DNA from: Tyto alba
Lineage: Eukaryota; Chordata; Aves; Strigiformes; Tytonidae
Length of the DNA: 64,000 nucleotides
Direction: 5' to 3'
Assembly (NCBI RefSeq): GCF_018691265.1
Contig: NW_024881282.1
Location: 27,554,899 to 27,618,898, forward strand
Shown: one piece after another, positions 11,288 through 23,600 of the stretch
Layout: every line of letters begins with the position of its first letter
How positions within the stretch are numbered: position 1 is the stretch's first letter
Made by a program: the position numbers and the translations under genes
The notes under the pieces: model-generated
Databases searched by the model: none
Seen by the model: only the letters and a program-made list of their open reading frames with translations
What the model was told of the DNA's origin: nothing

Positions 11288-12051
11288 TGTTAGCGGTCGC
11301 AATCGTGAAAGAACTTATCTACACACAGCAGGTAAGCAGGCACTTCTTTATTCCAGTACTGGGGAACACGGGGGATAACTCCGCCAAAGACGTGTTCGCC
11401 GACAGGTACAAAGCACAACATATTTATACACTTTTTCAGCAGAGTCATAGTTACATCAGATCAACAAAATTCATAAAGTTTAAGTTGGCCTTAATAATGA
11501 TTGGTTTTCAGTTACCTCACCTTATCTATATTCCTATTTTACAGAAATCACTGGTCATCTTTACTGATTGATTTAAATAGAATGGGGGGAGGGAAATGAT
11601 TAGCATATTCATGTTATTTCCTGGGAATTATTATAATATGTAAATATCTCTAACGCATGAGTGGTTATACTGGACGGGGGTCCTCTGGTGGTCGTCGATA
11701 GTCTTCATCACTGTGTCCCTGACTGAACTCCATCCCTGTGCATGCTCACTCCATCTTTGGCTAATGCTCATTTCTCCCTTGGCCGATCTTCCCAACCAAA
11801 CCAGTTTCTTCTGGTTCCTATTGTTTTAAGTCAAGATCCATAACCAGTACTTATTGTGTTAATTCAGAGTCCATAATGATTCTTACAGTGTTCAAGGCAC
11901 ACAGCATACTAGTTGCTTAATCTTAAGGGCCTTAGTGTACTTTATATTCTCATAGCTACTGTAGTTTCATGTTAATTCAAAATCATACTTTTAAACTAAA
12001 ATCAAAGTAATATTCTAGGATTCAAACTGTTTTATTAAGGGAAATGCAACA
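11288..12051 (-). mobile_element. Solo LTR of an endogenous retrovirus, inside CR1
   Basis: This 764-bp insert interrupts CR1 exactly, is bounded by ATAG duplications, and has canonical LTR ends. On the minus strand it starts TGTTGC and finishes GCTAACA, so TGTT...AACA forms the short inverted repeat. On that strand a TATAAATA box (11421-11428) lies about 70 nt before an AATAAA poly(A) signal (11347-11352), which lies about 60 nt before the end. That is the U3-R-U5 order. There is no primer-binding site, gag, pol or env sequence, because CR1 resumes directly on both sides; it is therefore a solo LTR left by recombination between two LTRs. The family is unnamed. It must be younger than the CR1 that it splits. 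The 94-codon plus-strand open frame inside it is fortuitous. Confidence 0.88.
11347..11428 (-). promoter_or_regulatory. LTR core promoter and poly(A) signal
   Basis: On the minus strand, TATAAATA at 11428-11421 would set a start near 11390-11397, and AATAAA at 11352-11347 would direct polyadenylation near 11330. This gives an R region of roughly 60 nt. Both motifs are intact, so residual promoter or terminator activity toward lower coordinates is possible, though the sequence does not show that it occurs. Confidence 0.6.
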
Positions 12052-12102
12052 ATAGGACTTATGTTCCAGACCCTTCACCAGTTTCATTGCTGTTCTTTGG
12101 AC
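12052..12102 (-). mobile_element. CR1 LINE, remainder right of LTR insertion
   Basis: After the second ATAG, the CR1 text continues where it stopped at 11287: GGACTTATGTTCCAGACCC, then TTCACCAG, TTCATTGCTGTTCTTTGGAC. It then dissolves into unrelated DNA, which is the 5' truncation point of this copy on the minus strand. Together with 10890-11287 it makes a CR1 fragment of about 450 bp. Confidence 0.88.
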
Positions 12103-12219
12103 TTCATTGCTCTTCTTTCCCACCCCCTAGAAATGGAAAGTACCATGAAGGTGACTGTTCTGATGTGGAGGTTTCTTTCTCTTTTCTATTGAACATCCTA
12201 CTCTGTGAGTAGCAAAGGT

Positions 12220-12345
12220 AAAGATCTGTTGGCCCAGATATAAGGAGTGAGTGGGACCTTCATTTTCTAGGTAGGTGGGCAAGAGATTACTGCACCAGGG
12301 ATGGGAGACATGAGTTCCAGTCCCTGTTAAACAGACCATTTTTGT
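12220..12345 (+). repeat. Possible tRNA-derived ancient SINE fragment
   Basis: The stretch 'caccagggatgggagacatg' (about 12293) followed by 'agttccagtccctg' resembles the B-box region of an old amniote SINE (typical wording: cacctgggatgtgggagacc, then caggttcaagtccctg). Preceding bases (GGGCAAGAGATTACTG) could be the decayed A-box side. It overlaps a 119-codon minus-strand open frame (12127-12486), which I regard as chance. Confidence 0.35.
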
Positions 12346-15300
12346 GTACTTCATATTAATCAAAAATAGGATAACATCCATAGATCTTTTCCTAGCTATA
12401 AGCAGGACTACTGCTTTCATGGAATTGTAAGATGTACAGTATTTTCCCTCATGAGATTCAAAGCTTTTCACATCCTGCAGTTCCATTTATGCAGTACAGA
12501 AGCACAGAGCACACCACGATTTCTTGAGAGACATTTGTGCTCATTTTGGAAAAGAGTAGTTATGCTGACCATTTGTTAGTTTGATTTGAGAACTCTTTTC
12601 TCCCTTGGGGCAAAGCAGATGGAAATGTGAACAAAATCTGAAACACCTCATCAAAAAGCACACTGAGATGCATCTCTGCAACAAATACAGCAAATTCTTA
12701 GACCATCTAATTTAGCTGCTCTATTTGCTGCTGCCTGCTCACTCACCCATCCTTCTGGAAATGTGAAAGGGCTCATTTTTCTTCTTTATATTCCCCTGCT
12801 TCATGGGCTGAAGTATGATTGACAGTCACCAGGGATTGGTTCTGTGTAGTACATCCCCTTTCTTTTTCTCACTATTGCTTATAGCAATACATAACTGAAG
12901 AAGATAAAACACTGGGCCATTAGAAGCAGACCTTGTCAACCATTTCTTAGCTGAGCAGTAGTTCTTTTGTGTGTGTCATACCACTCATTACATAAAACAG
13001 TATTTGGGGTGCCTGCTTATGGGAGAGGTTGTTTCCAGATAATATTTTAACTATTTAGGTTGATTTACAGAAGAAACAAGGTTTAGGCAATCATCCCGCT
13101 TTAATATTTGTGTGTGCCTAAACTTGCTACTTATGTCCGCCTTCAGCCAAATCTGACACTGAGGAAAACGTCACAGTTCCTGCAAGTTTCATGAGCACAG
13201 ACAACTGCATAGAAAAGCATTATGTGTACCTTGGCAGAAAGGAAGGTGTGGCTGGAGGTGTCTCTTTGTCCTATATTGATCATGTGGATCTCAAGCCCTC
13301 CAAACATGTTAATTCTGAGTGGTGATAGCATCAAACAGCCACAAAGCCAATCACTGCACATAAATCTATAACAAGCAAAGTGTCAGTAATTCTACCTCTC
13401 AGATAAAGGCTTGTTAATCTCTCTTTCTAAAGCCCTGTCCAAATTAAGAAATTAAACAATACCTAATTATCATTAATCTAGTACTTGGCTAATATTTGCA
13501 TTAACAGTATTTAAAGAAACGAGAAGAATAACAAACATATCTAATAGTTTTGAAGTACATTTTATTTTCCTAATATAGAATATGCCTAAATAAATTCTAT
13601 TCTACCCTATACATGGGCCAGTACAACTTCTTCAGTTCTATAGCAGTCCTAAAGGAGTTCATTTTCAGCCAAAATGAAGCAAGTAGTATAGAGAGGTGGA
13701 TTTCTCCCAGTGCATGGGCTTCTCTGGGGATATTAATAACTTGAATGACAATGCAATCTATTTCCACATTAGACTATATAAGTATTTTGCACCAAAAATA
13801 TGCTGTTTGACAGATCTGTTAACTATGAGTCAGCCAGACTATTGTAAACCTACATCAACAATGTCTGTCAGGACTGTCCGTTTAGAAAGACAGTCTTTAT
13901 GAGAAGTATAATGCAAGTTTCTCAGCTGGTGAATTACTCAACAGAGACCTCTGAGCTCTCAGAGTGCAATACACTACTCAAGTTGTAGTTCTGGTCCTCA
14001 GAAAATCCCAAATCACCTCCTTCTTTAATGCATGTGCTAGACTTCAGATCCCACCAATCAAAACAGTATTGGTACATTCAGTGTTGGAGCTCAGAAGCAG
14101 TTAGTCCAATCCAGCATATCACAACATATTCTATATGCTGTCAGCTAATCCCAAATCAGCTTAAAACATCAACAGGTGAAATAAAATAAGTATTCAGCTT
14201 GTCTCTAGATTTCCCAAATCTGCATACAGTAAACTATTTGTGATTTCTCCACTCCTATTGAAACCCATTTGGTTGCCTATTCAGTCTGCATGACTATTCA
14301 CTCTTACTTCTGCTCCATCAATAAAGTCAACAGAGGCTGGGAAATTATGCAGGTGACCAAGTGTAGGTGCCTACTTCAGATGAAAAATTTTCTGATCTCA
14401 GTAGACTGCTTATCAAATGTCCACCATCTATTATGGGAGCTGAGGCACTTGTATCATATGTGGTCATCTCCACTATAGACACTTACACATAGGTGTCTGA
14501 ATCAGAATTATATCCTTCAAACCAAGTCAAAGGATGTGCTCAGTGTGGTGACAAAAGTGAGAAGCTCCATAGGGATGGTAAAACTTTCATTGTGTCCATG
14601 GAATACATGGGTAGAGAATTGCAAGGGAAGATTCAAATGCTTGGTGAGACAAGGGTGACAGTGAGAGAACAGCCAGATTATGGTTATTGACAACAGAGGG
14701 TTCCCTGGTGCCCTCTGAAAACCTTTGAGGAAATATGAAATGTTGGAGGTGTGCACAGAAGGTAGAGAAGAACTACCACTTAGCAGAGTATCAAAGGAGT
14801 TCTGTCATGGGAAAGCAGAAACAGACAAAGGATCAGTGGATGAAGCTGGTTACACTGTCATGAATGAGTTGATGAGGACATAAGGTCAAAGATAGCATGG
14901 ATGTGTTTTATGCAGTAGTAATGGAGCTGGAGCAAAGGGAATTAAGTAATGCACAAGATAAAACAACAAGAGTATATGGCAGTCCACTGTCAAGGATCTT
15001 CCTCTGTTCTGTCATTTCTGGATCTAGAACTGGAAGAATTAAGATTACTGTGGTAGCAGCCAGTCTGTAGGCAGCCTGTGCAAGCAAGAGAAAAAATGAA
15101 TCAGACAGTCAGTTACTTCTTACATAGCAAGATGTGATTTCATGTTAGCACTAACATTCATGCAGTATTAAAAAAACACATAGTGCTTTCCAAAGTACTA
15201 TGACCTATCACAGATGCAGAGAGTTTATAACCTAGCACAAAAATAGAACACCCAACTAGGATATGCTGTGCAAAAGTTATTTCTGAAGCTAATACTGGGA

Positions 15301-18000
15301 AGAAATGAATTTAAAGGAAGAATGTATGAAAGAGATGAGAGAGTCTTGCAGGTCATAACTGTGATGTTATTAGCTTATTGTGAATTACTTCATAACATAG
15401 GCACTAAAACAAATGATTCCAGCAAAAGCACTGTTAAGGAAAGGAATTAGGCATAGAGCAGGAAGAGGAACAGAGATATCGGACCAAGTATAGTGTGTGC
15501 CAATTCAGATGTGACACAGAGGCAATGGGATTTCTATGGATTAGTGCATATATATTATATAGGAGATGATATGGATTACATTATCTGTTCTTTTCCTTCC
15601 TAGTCAGAAGATATGTGAGTGATGGCATGAGGAGATTTTTAATGAGAAGCTCTTCCATGAAAACCACGTCTATCTTCCTAGTAAGTGATAAACCAGTGGC
15701 CAATGATCTTGAAATATCTCTATTTTCATGTAATATAAGTTGCCCTCAAACTGTAAGAAGGGTGTGAGAAAATTAGTGTGTGTGATCACTGCAATGCATA
15801 TAAGCCATACCTTGTTCTTGAAAGGTTGTTCTGCAAGTTTTAAATATAGTCTTACTTGACTGTTCTTTTGGGGTGTGATTCCAACAATGAGGTTACCTTT
15901 TTTGTCAGTCTTAACAATTTTGTTACACCCCAAATATTACTGCACTATAAAAATAAATTGTTAATGCACAGTTCCTGCACAGCTCGGAGTACCTGACTGC
16001 CATCAGATAAATCACGCTATTGTGTGTGTGGCCTTTTTTTCAAGCATTATTCATTCGTCACAAAATTCTCTTTCAAGGTATTTTGATAAGGCAAAATTAT
16101 TGCCAGTGTTTTCTAGGCATGACTTGTTTTATGTGGATCAATTTGCATTCTGAGCAAGTGTCAGATGAAAACTCATGGATTCATATTTCAAAAGACATCA
16201 ACTGGCTTGAATGCTAAACAGGTCTAAACTTTTCTGATAACAGGCTACTTTATTTTGGTCATTGTTTCCCACAGCAGATAATAGATCATGAGTTGTGAAA
16301 ACTTTACAGTCTGAACAGTCAGGCTATTTTGCTAAATTTCCTATAAGAGTTTTGAAACAGGGGATGAAAATGAGATTTTTGAAGTCAGAAAGCAGGAATA
16401 ATTAATGTAGTGTGATTCATTGGAAAGGGAAAAAAAAATTTCTCACAGAGGTAACTACCTGTGAAAGATGGACAGCTGACACAAATCTTTCAAAACTGTA
16501 ATTTCCTCAACTGAGTACTTGATAGTAAAATGAGAATTAACAGGGTAGATCTTCTTATACCAGAAATTTTTTAAAAGACAGGGGAGAGGAGTATTATGAG
16601 TGGACTGAAGCAGTAGCTGGCCATTGTTACAACAATGTTGATCTCTAGCATTTTCTCATGTTAGTGTATTCGACCCCAAAGCTGCCAACTGTGAACAGAC
16701 AATACATATGGCAAGATTCTGCTTTAACAGGGTAACTGTTGAATATAAGTAAACAGCACAGGTTATACCAAAAAAATATTACAAATCCAGCTCTCACAGT
16801 GCACATCATTAAAATTCCTCCCCTCTTCCAGTCCTCCCCCCAAACTGAAATAATTCTGACATGAGTGGTTTTGAGGCCATATATGGAGCCCTGAAGATAG
16901 ATTCCCAGATCCACTCTCTGAGCCATAAACCAGGTTAGTTTATCTTAAAGCAACTGTAATGGATTGTACCCTGAGTCCTCAGCAACGGCAGTTCAGCAGC
17001 TCATATGCAGAATGACTATCAAAGAAATCTAAAATCAGTGCCCATTTACTTTAACATATGAGAGTGAATACTGATGGGTCAGCTCTTGATTCAAAACTGG
17101 CTTATCCAACCCTGTAAGAAAAGTGGTAAAACAGCTGAACACAGAGCTGTACTAGTTATCCTCACCTGTGAACACAGAAACAGGAGCTCTTCTGATCTCT
17201 CCATTTCAGAGACTAAATAAACGATTCAGACTCCTTAAGGTCTGTATACAACTGGTAAGGATACATCCTTGCAATACCTACATTCAGCAATGATCAAAAC
17301 TTGTGTGAAGATATACTGGCCTAATTTACAATAGAAATAAGAATAAACAAATAAACAGAGAACAATGTGTTGTTTGAAATTAAGAGAATTTTTTTTTTTT
17401 TTTAATTAAGAGTGAAACTAGATTTCAGACTCTTTCCTTATTGAATCCCAGAGATATTTCTGCCCCTGCTATGTCTCTCTGCAGCATTCTCCTGCTACAG
17501 CCACCTACACAATTCTGTAATTCCAATTTTTTCCACGTCTTTATATTCTGCCTCTGAGGGAGGCTCTGCAAGCCATTAGCCAGCAGCTCAACTCAAACTT
17601 GCAAATGTTAGACATGCTGAGAGGGCAAGGGTAGGAGGAAGGAAAACAGAAGGAAAACAGTCACACGAGAGATGCTTCATTACAATAATACCTGCCAGCC
17701 TTTCTCCTAAGAACTATGCTATTTTTTTCCTCCTCCTTCCATCACACCAGCCTTTCAAATGCCACTGCATACCACTGGAGACCAGACAAAGCTGTTAGAC
17801 CTTAAAGAAGCAGGTCTGTTATCCCCGGCTGTTTAATGTTCCCTGTGCCATCCAGTTGACCCCTGACACTGAAGAAGGGGAGGCAGGAGGAACAGGGTTT
17901 GGTTTTCTTTACCACCTTGGTGCTCACCCAAGAAACATTATCCACTCAGCAGTGGCAATATTGCAACTCTTGAGCTGGCCCTAGATGGGGTCCCTCCCTG
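12346..18000. other. Unique AT-rich DNA, no gene seen
   Basis: Neither strand shows a recognisable protein, RNA or clear transposon. Short open frames near 13143, 14269, 14493, 15268 and 16645 have no motif. A T15 run lies at 17389-17403. Confidence 0.5.
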
Positions 18001-18011
18001 TATAGACTGCA

Positions 18012-18482
18012 GTGACTGTCTTCCCTAGAACCCTGACTCCTATTTTCTGTGGTTTTTTTGGTGCTCAGGCAACCTCACCAGCAGTGAGATGGATGGGGAA
18101 CAGCAAGTCTGGGTCAAGATCAGGCCTAGAGACAACGGCTGAGGTTACATACCATCCAGTGATGTCCCACCAGAACTGCATTGTTGAGGCAAGCCTTGGG
18201 GAGCCAAGCCAGCAGGTCTGGGTCAGCATCAAGGAGTCAGGAGGCCAGGTGCAGGCAAGACTGCTGAAAAACTGGTCCGGGCTCATGCTGCACCACGTTG
18301 GCTTAAAAGCAGCTCCTGAAGGAGAGGAAGGTCATGCCACCATTTCTCCCCTGCCCCACAGTGGTTCATGTCTGCGAGGAGCTGAAGCTGCACTCAGTCA
18401 GTGTAATTCCCTAATTCTGCCAGTGATACTCCTAGGAGGTGGATGCACTCTGGGACCCGACACCTATTGCCTCGAGACATAA
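18012..18482 (+). other. GC-richer patch with 156-codon open frame
   Basis: The open frame has no recognised domain. It lies in a locally GC-rich patch with an acceptor-like sequence (TTTTTTGGTGCTCAG) ending at 18069 but no convincing donor. A 22-bp segment at 18101-18122 (CAGCAAGTCTGGGTCAAG...) recurs at 18210-18231 with 19 of 22 matches. This hints at a decayed tandem repeat with a period near 109 bp. I favour decayed repeat DNA over a gene. Confidence 0.15.
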
Positions 18483-19629
18483 ATCCCCTTTCTTTTTGGC
18501 TAGCTAACAAGATAACACAGGGAAAAACTTCTGCCTATAGATCATTCACAACAGCAGTGTGTGCCATTGCTGCTCTCTCTGGGGAGAGAAGGTGGGAGGC
18601 AGAAACAAAGATCATCACAACACTATTAAAAACTGTTGCCTTTTTCTTCTGCTCTTGTCCTTAACTCTTCCATATTCTGAGCAGGAATATGTACGTGTGT
18701 TAGTTTAAAGATGCAAAGCCTCTTCTTTCACTGTTGGTAGGAGGGAACATTACAGATATTGCAGGACATCTTCATCTACTCATCCTTCTCTTAACAAGGG
18801 ATTGTGATGACTTTTTAAATATAAATAATTAATTAAAAGTCTGACACCATTTCAAAGCCACCCATTAAAATAAACAGAAGTCCTGACATTAACCACACTA
18901 AGACTGGAATTTCATCATGTGCAATATTGTTTTTCTCCTAGTAACATTGGGTGTGTAAGAAATCATCTGATAGAGATTAAGGAGGAAAACAAACTTTCTC
19001 CTACCTTTCCTGCAAAAAATAGACAAGATCTATTGAGAAGTGCTACTGGACAGAGGAATTAGGAAAAGTTACATGCAAAATCCCAGGGTTCCTTGTCACT
19101 GTGATCCTAAAAACCAATAAGGAAAGAAAAGTTGATTTTATTTAAATGCATCCAAAATTAAAAAAAAAAAAATTACTTCCCTGCATCTACTTATCCCCAA
19201 GATATGCATGGAAACTATAAAATAAATTAGCAGCTTTTAAAATTTTTGAAGTCTTTGAGACATTCCAGATCTTCTCATTTGGAAATGAGGAAAGTCTGTC
19301 ACCACCTTCTTAGGGTGCTCTTCATTTTGTTGCTAAAAAAAACAACCAACCAACCAGCCAACCAACCAAAAACCTTTCAGTAGATCGAGATCATCCACTA
19401 TTACATGGAAAACCAGTCTATAAGCAGTCACAGTAGTGCAAACCTTTTAAATCATTGCCCATTAGTAATATTGCTGCTTGCTAGAGATCAATTGATTACT
19501 GGCCACTTAACTCACTGGCAGGCTGTCAAATGTAGTCTTTTGACAAGTGATTCATTTAATGACTAGGAAGATGCTCAGTCAAGCCAAACAGGCTGTATTA
19601 GTACACTGCTAATAATTTAGTCCTTCTAC
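18483..19629. other. Unique AT-rich DNA before the microsatellite block
   Basis: No gene seen. It includes a short (AACC)n tract at 19344-19369 and an A12 run near 19159-19171. Confidence 0.5.
19344..19369 (+). repeat. (AACC)n microsatellite
   Basis: About six AACC units with one G substitution. Confidence 0.85.
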
Positions 19630-21353
<1,724 letters not shown>

Positions 21354-21380
21354 AGGAGGGAGGGAGGGAGGGAGGGAGGC
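21354..21380 (+). repeat. (GGGA)n junction, G-quadruplex motif
   Basis: Between the GAAA and AAGG/GGCA arrays are five GGG tracts separated by single A residues (21358-21376). This satisfies the usual G3 with 1-nt loops pattern for a very stable parallel quadruplex. The first pyrimidine of the block, a C, follows at 21380. Confidence 0.9.
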
Positions 21381-21804
21381 AGGAAGGCAGGAAGGCAGGA
21401 AGGAAGGCAGGAAGGAAGGCAGGAAGGAAGGCAGGAAGGCAGGAAGGCAGGAAGGCAGGAAGGCAGGAAGGAAGGCAGGAAGGAAGGCAGGAAGGCAGGA
21501 AGGAAGGAAGGCAGGAAGGCAGGAAGGCAGGAAGGCAGGAAGGCAGGAAGGAAGGCAGGAAGGAAGGCAGGAAGGCAGGAAGGCAGGAAGGAAGGCAGGA
21601 AGGCAGGAAGGCAGGAAGGCAGGAAGGCAGGAAGGCAGGAAGGCAGGAAGGAAGGAAGGAAGGCAGGAAGGCAGGAAGGAAGGCAGGAAGGCAGGAAGGC
21701 AGGAAGGCAGGAAGGAAGGCAGGAAGGCAGGAAGGAAGGCAGGAAGGAAGGCAGGAAGGAAGGCAGGAAGGAAGGCAGGAAGGCAGGAAGGCAGGAAGGC
21801 AGGA

Positions 21805-21840
<36 letters not shown>

Positions 21841-21891
21841 AGGCAGGAAGGCAGGAAGGCAGGAAGGCAGGAAGGAAGGCAGGAAGGCAGG

Positions 21892-21923
<32 letters not shown>

Positions 21924-21939
21924 AAGGAAGGAAGGCAGG

Positions 21940-21971
<32 letters not shown>

Positions 21972-21987
21972 AAGGCAGGAAGGCAGG

Positions 21988-22019
<32 letters not shown>

Positions 22020-22099
22020 AAGGAAGGAAGGCAGGAAGGAAGGAAGGAAGGAAGGAAGGCAGGAAGGAAGGAAGGAAGGAAGGCAGGAAGGAAGGAAGG

Positions 22100-22131
<32 letters not shown>

Positions 22132-22441
22132 AAGGAAGGAAGGAAGGAAGGAAGGAAGGAAGGAAGGAAGGAAGGAAGGAAGGAAGGAAGGAAGGAAGGA
22201 AGGAAGGAAGGAAGGCAGGAAGGAAGGCAGGAAGGCAGGAAGGCAGGAAGGCAGGAAGGCAGGAAGGCAGGAAGGAAGGCAGGAAGGCAGGAAGGCAGGA
22301 AGGCAGGAAGGCAGGAAGGCAGGAAGGCAGGAAGGCAGGAAGGCAGGAAGGAAGGAAGGCAGGAAGGCAGGAAGGAAGGAAGGAAGGAAGGAAGGAAGGA
22401 AGGAAGGAAGGAAGGAAGGAAGGAAGGAAAGAAAGAAGGAA
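21381..22441 (+). repeat. AAGG/GGCA composite microsatellite, about 1.06 kb
   Basis: The array is built mainly from the octamer AAGGCAGG, with extra AAGG units inserted irregularly. One stretch is nearly pure GGCA (about 21807-21838). Another is nearly pure AAGG (about 22118-22214), and so is the tail (22369-22428). It ends in GAAAGAAGGA, so the outermost motif resembles the first array. The only pyrimidine is C, always in the GGCA context, and there is no T. Confidence 0.97.
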
Positions 22442-23499
22442 TTTCTATGTCACTCTTTTGAGAGGGCCTAATTTTTATAGAGGATGTGTTACCATTGAAA
22501 AACTAATGGAAATTTTGAAAAATCTGGTGTTGACTTGATGTGAAGCCAAGAATCTTTATCTGATGCACATCTCAATATCATATATGAATAATAAAAATTA
22601 AAACCATTGAATTCACTGAACACAATATTTAAAAAGCAAAAATAACCACCATTAGGACTGCGTTTCATCAGAACTTTGATTGCTTTATACAGGTTATTGA
22701 CTTGAGCCAAATGTCTTTATTTTATGTTTAGGTTTCATTGATAAAATGTCCATCTGCCGTTCTGTGTTCTCCTAATGACCAGCTTCACTTTAACATCTAG
22801 TTCCTTGTCTCAGCATTGTCCTGTATAGCATAAGTGATTTGGAACACTAATAGTAGATGATAGCCTCCCGCAAATGCTTATACTTAATTAAATGTTCTCA
22901 TTAGACTTAAAGGTGGACTTACAGCATTTATGCATGCTAAAAAATGGTCACAAAACTCTGAAGATACAGGCTTGCTAAACTTCACTTCCCTGCCTGGAAA
23001 TATCTTTGAATGGAAGGCATCACTACCTCAGTCAGAGCCTGCACTCAAGATAATACTTGTTATCTCCAGATTAAAGCCTTAGAAAAAGCCCAGATCTCAC
23101 AATCATTGCACAGTCCAAAAGACTGAGCATATTCCTCTTTCATTGGGCTGGGGAAACAGTTGAATCTTCATTTAGTGGCAGATTTGATTTCAACTTTTCC
23201 TCTTTTGCAAAGAGATTTTTTTAAGGACAGTTGCATAGGTATATAGCCATCCCAAAATTCTCCTCCTTTCTCATTGAAAAATACATAGAATGAGAAGAAA
23301 GGAATACAGCTTTATGGAGAGGTCACTCCTGCCACTCTTAGAGGCTGCACAGATTGTTTCTTGTTTAACATTAACACTATCAAGGTCATCAAGTTGGGGA
23401 AGGAAAGGCAGACCGTCTATTTCCTGCTGCAAACAAAGCTTTAATACACAATCAGATCTTGTTAAAAGAAATAAAAATAGGAGTAGGTTAGTATAGGTC
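22442..23499. other. Unique AT-rich DNA, no gene seen
   Basis: No gene, RNA or transposon recognised after the microsatellite block. Confidence 0.5.
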
Positions 23500-23600
23500 A
23501 CAGTGACCGGGTTGCCTGGCTTCTCTGCATCTTGTGTGACTTTCAGCAAGTTACTTATCCTCTCTCTATTCACCCAGCACTTTGTCCATCCATAAGTGCG
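23500..23600 (+). mobile_element. MIR-like SINE relic
   Basis: The stretch GGGTTGCCTGGCTTCT, then TGTGTGACTTTCAGCAAG, TTACTTATCCTCTCT follows the MIR/CORE-SINE order (tgcctgggttc..., tgtgtgaccttgggcaag, ttacttaacctctctg) with scattered changes. MIR-type SINEs were active before the amniote radiation and survive in birds only as rare, diverged pieces. Short minus-strand open frames across this place (23271-23573, 23570-23830) are not considered genes. Confidence 0.5.

Noticed and set aside
11287..11571. 94-codon plus-strand frame
   Set aside because: It runs antisense through the solo LTR, starting at its border.
12127..12486. 119-codon minus-strand frame as a gene
   Set aside because: It overlaps probable SINE and CR1-flanking debris and has no motif, splice signals or recognisable start.
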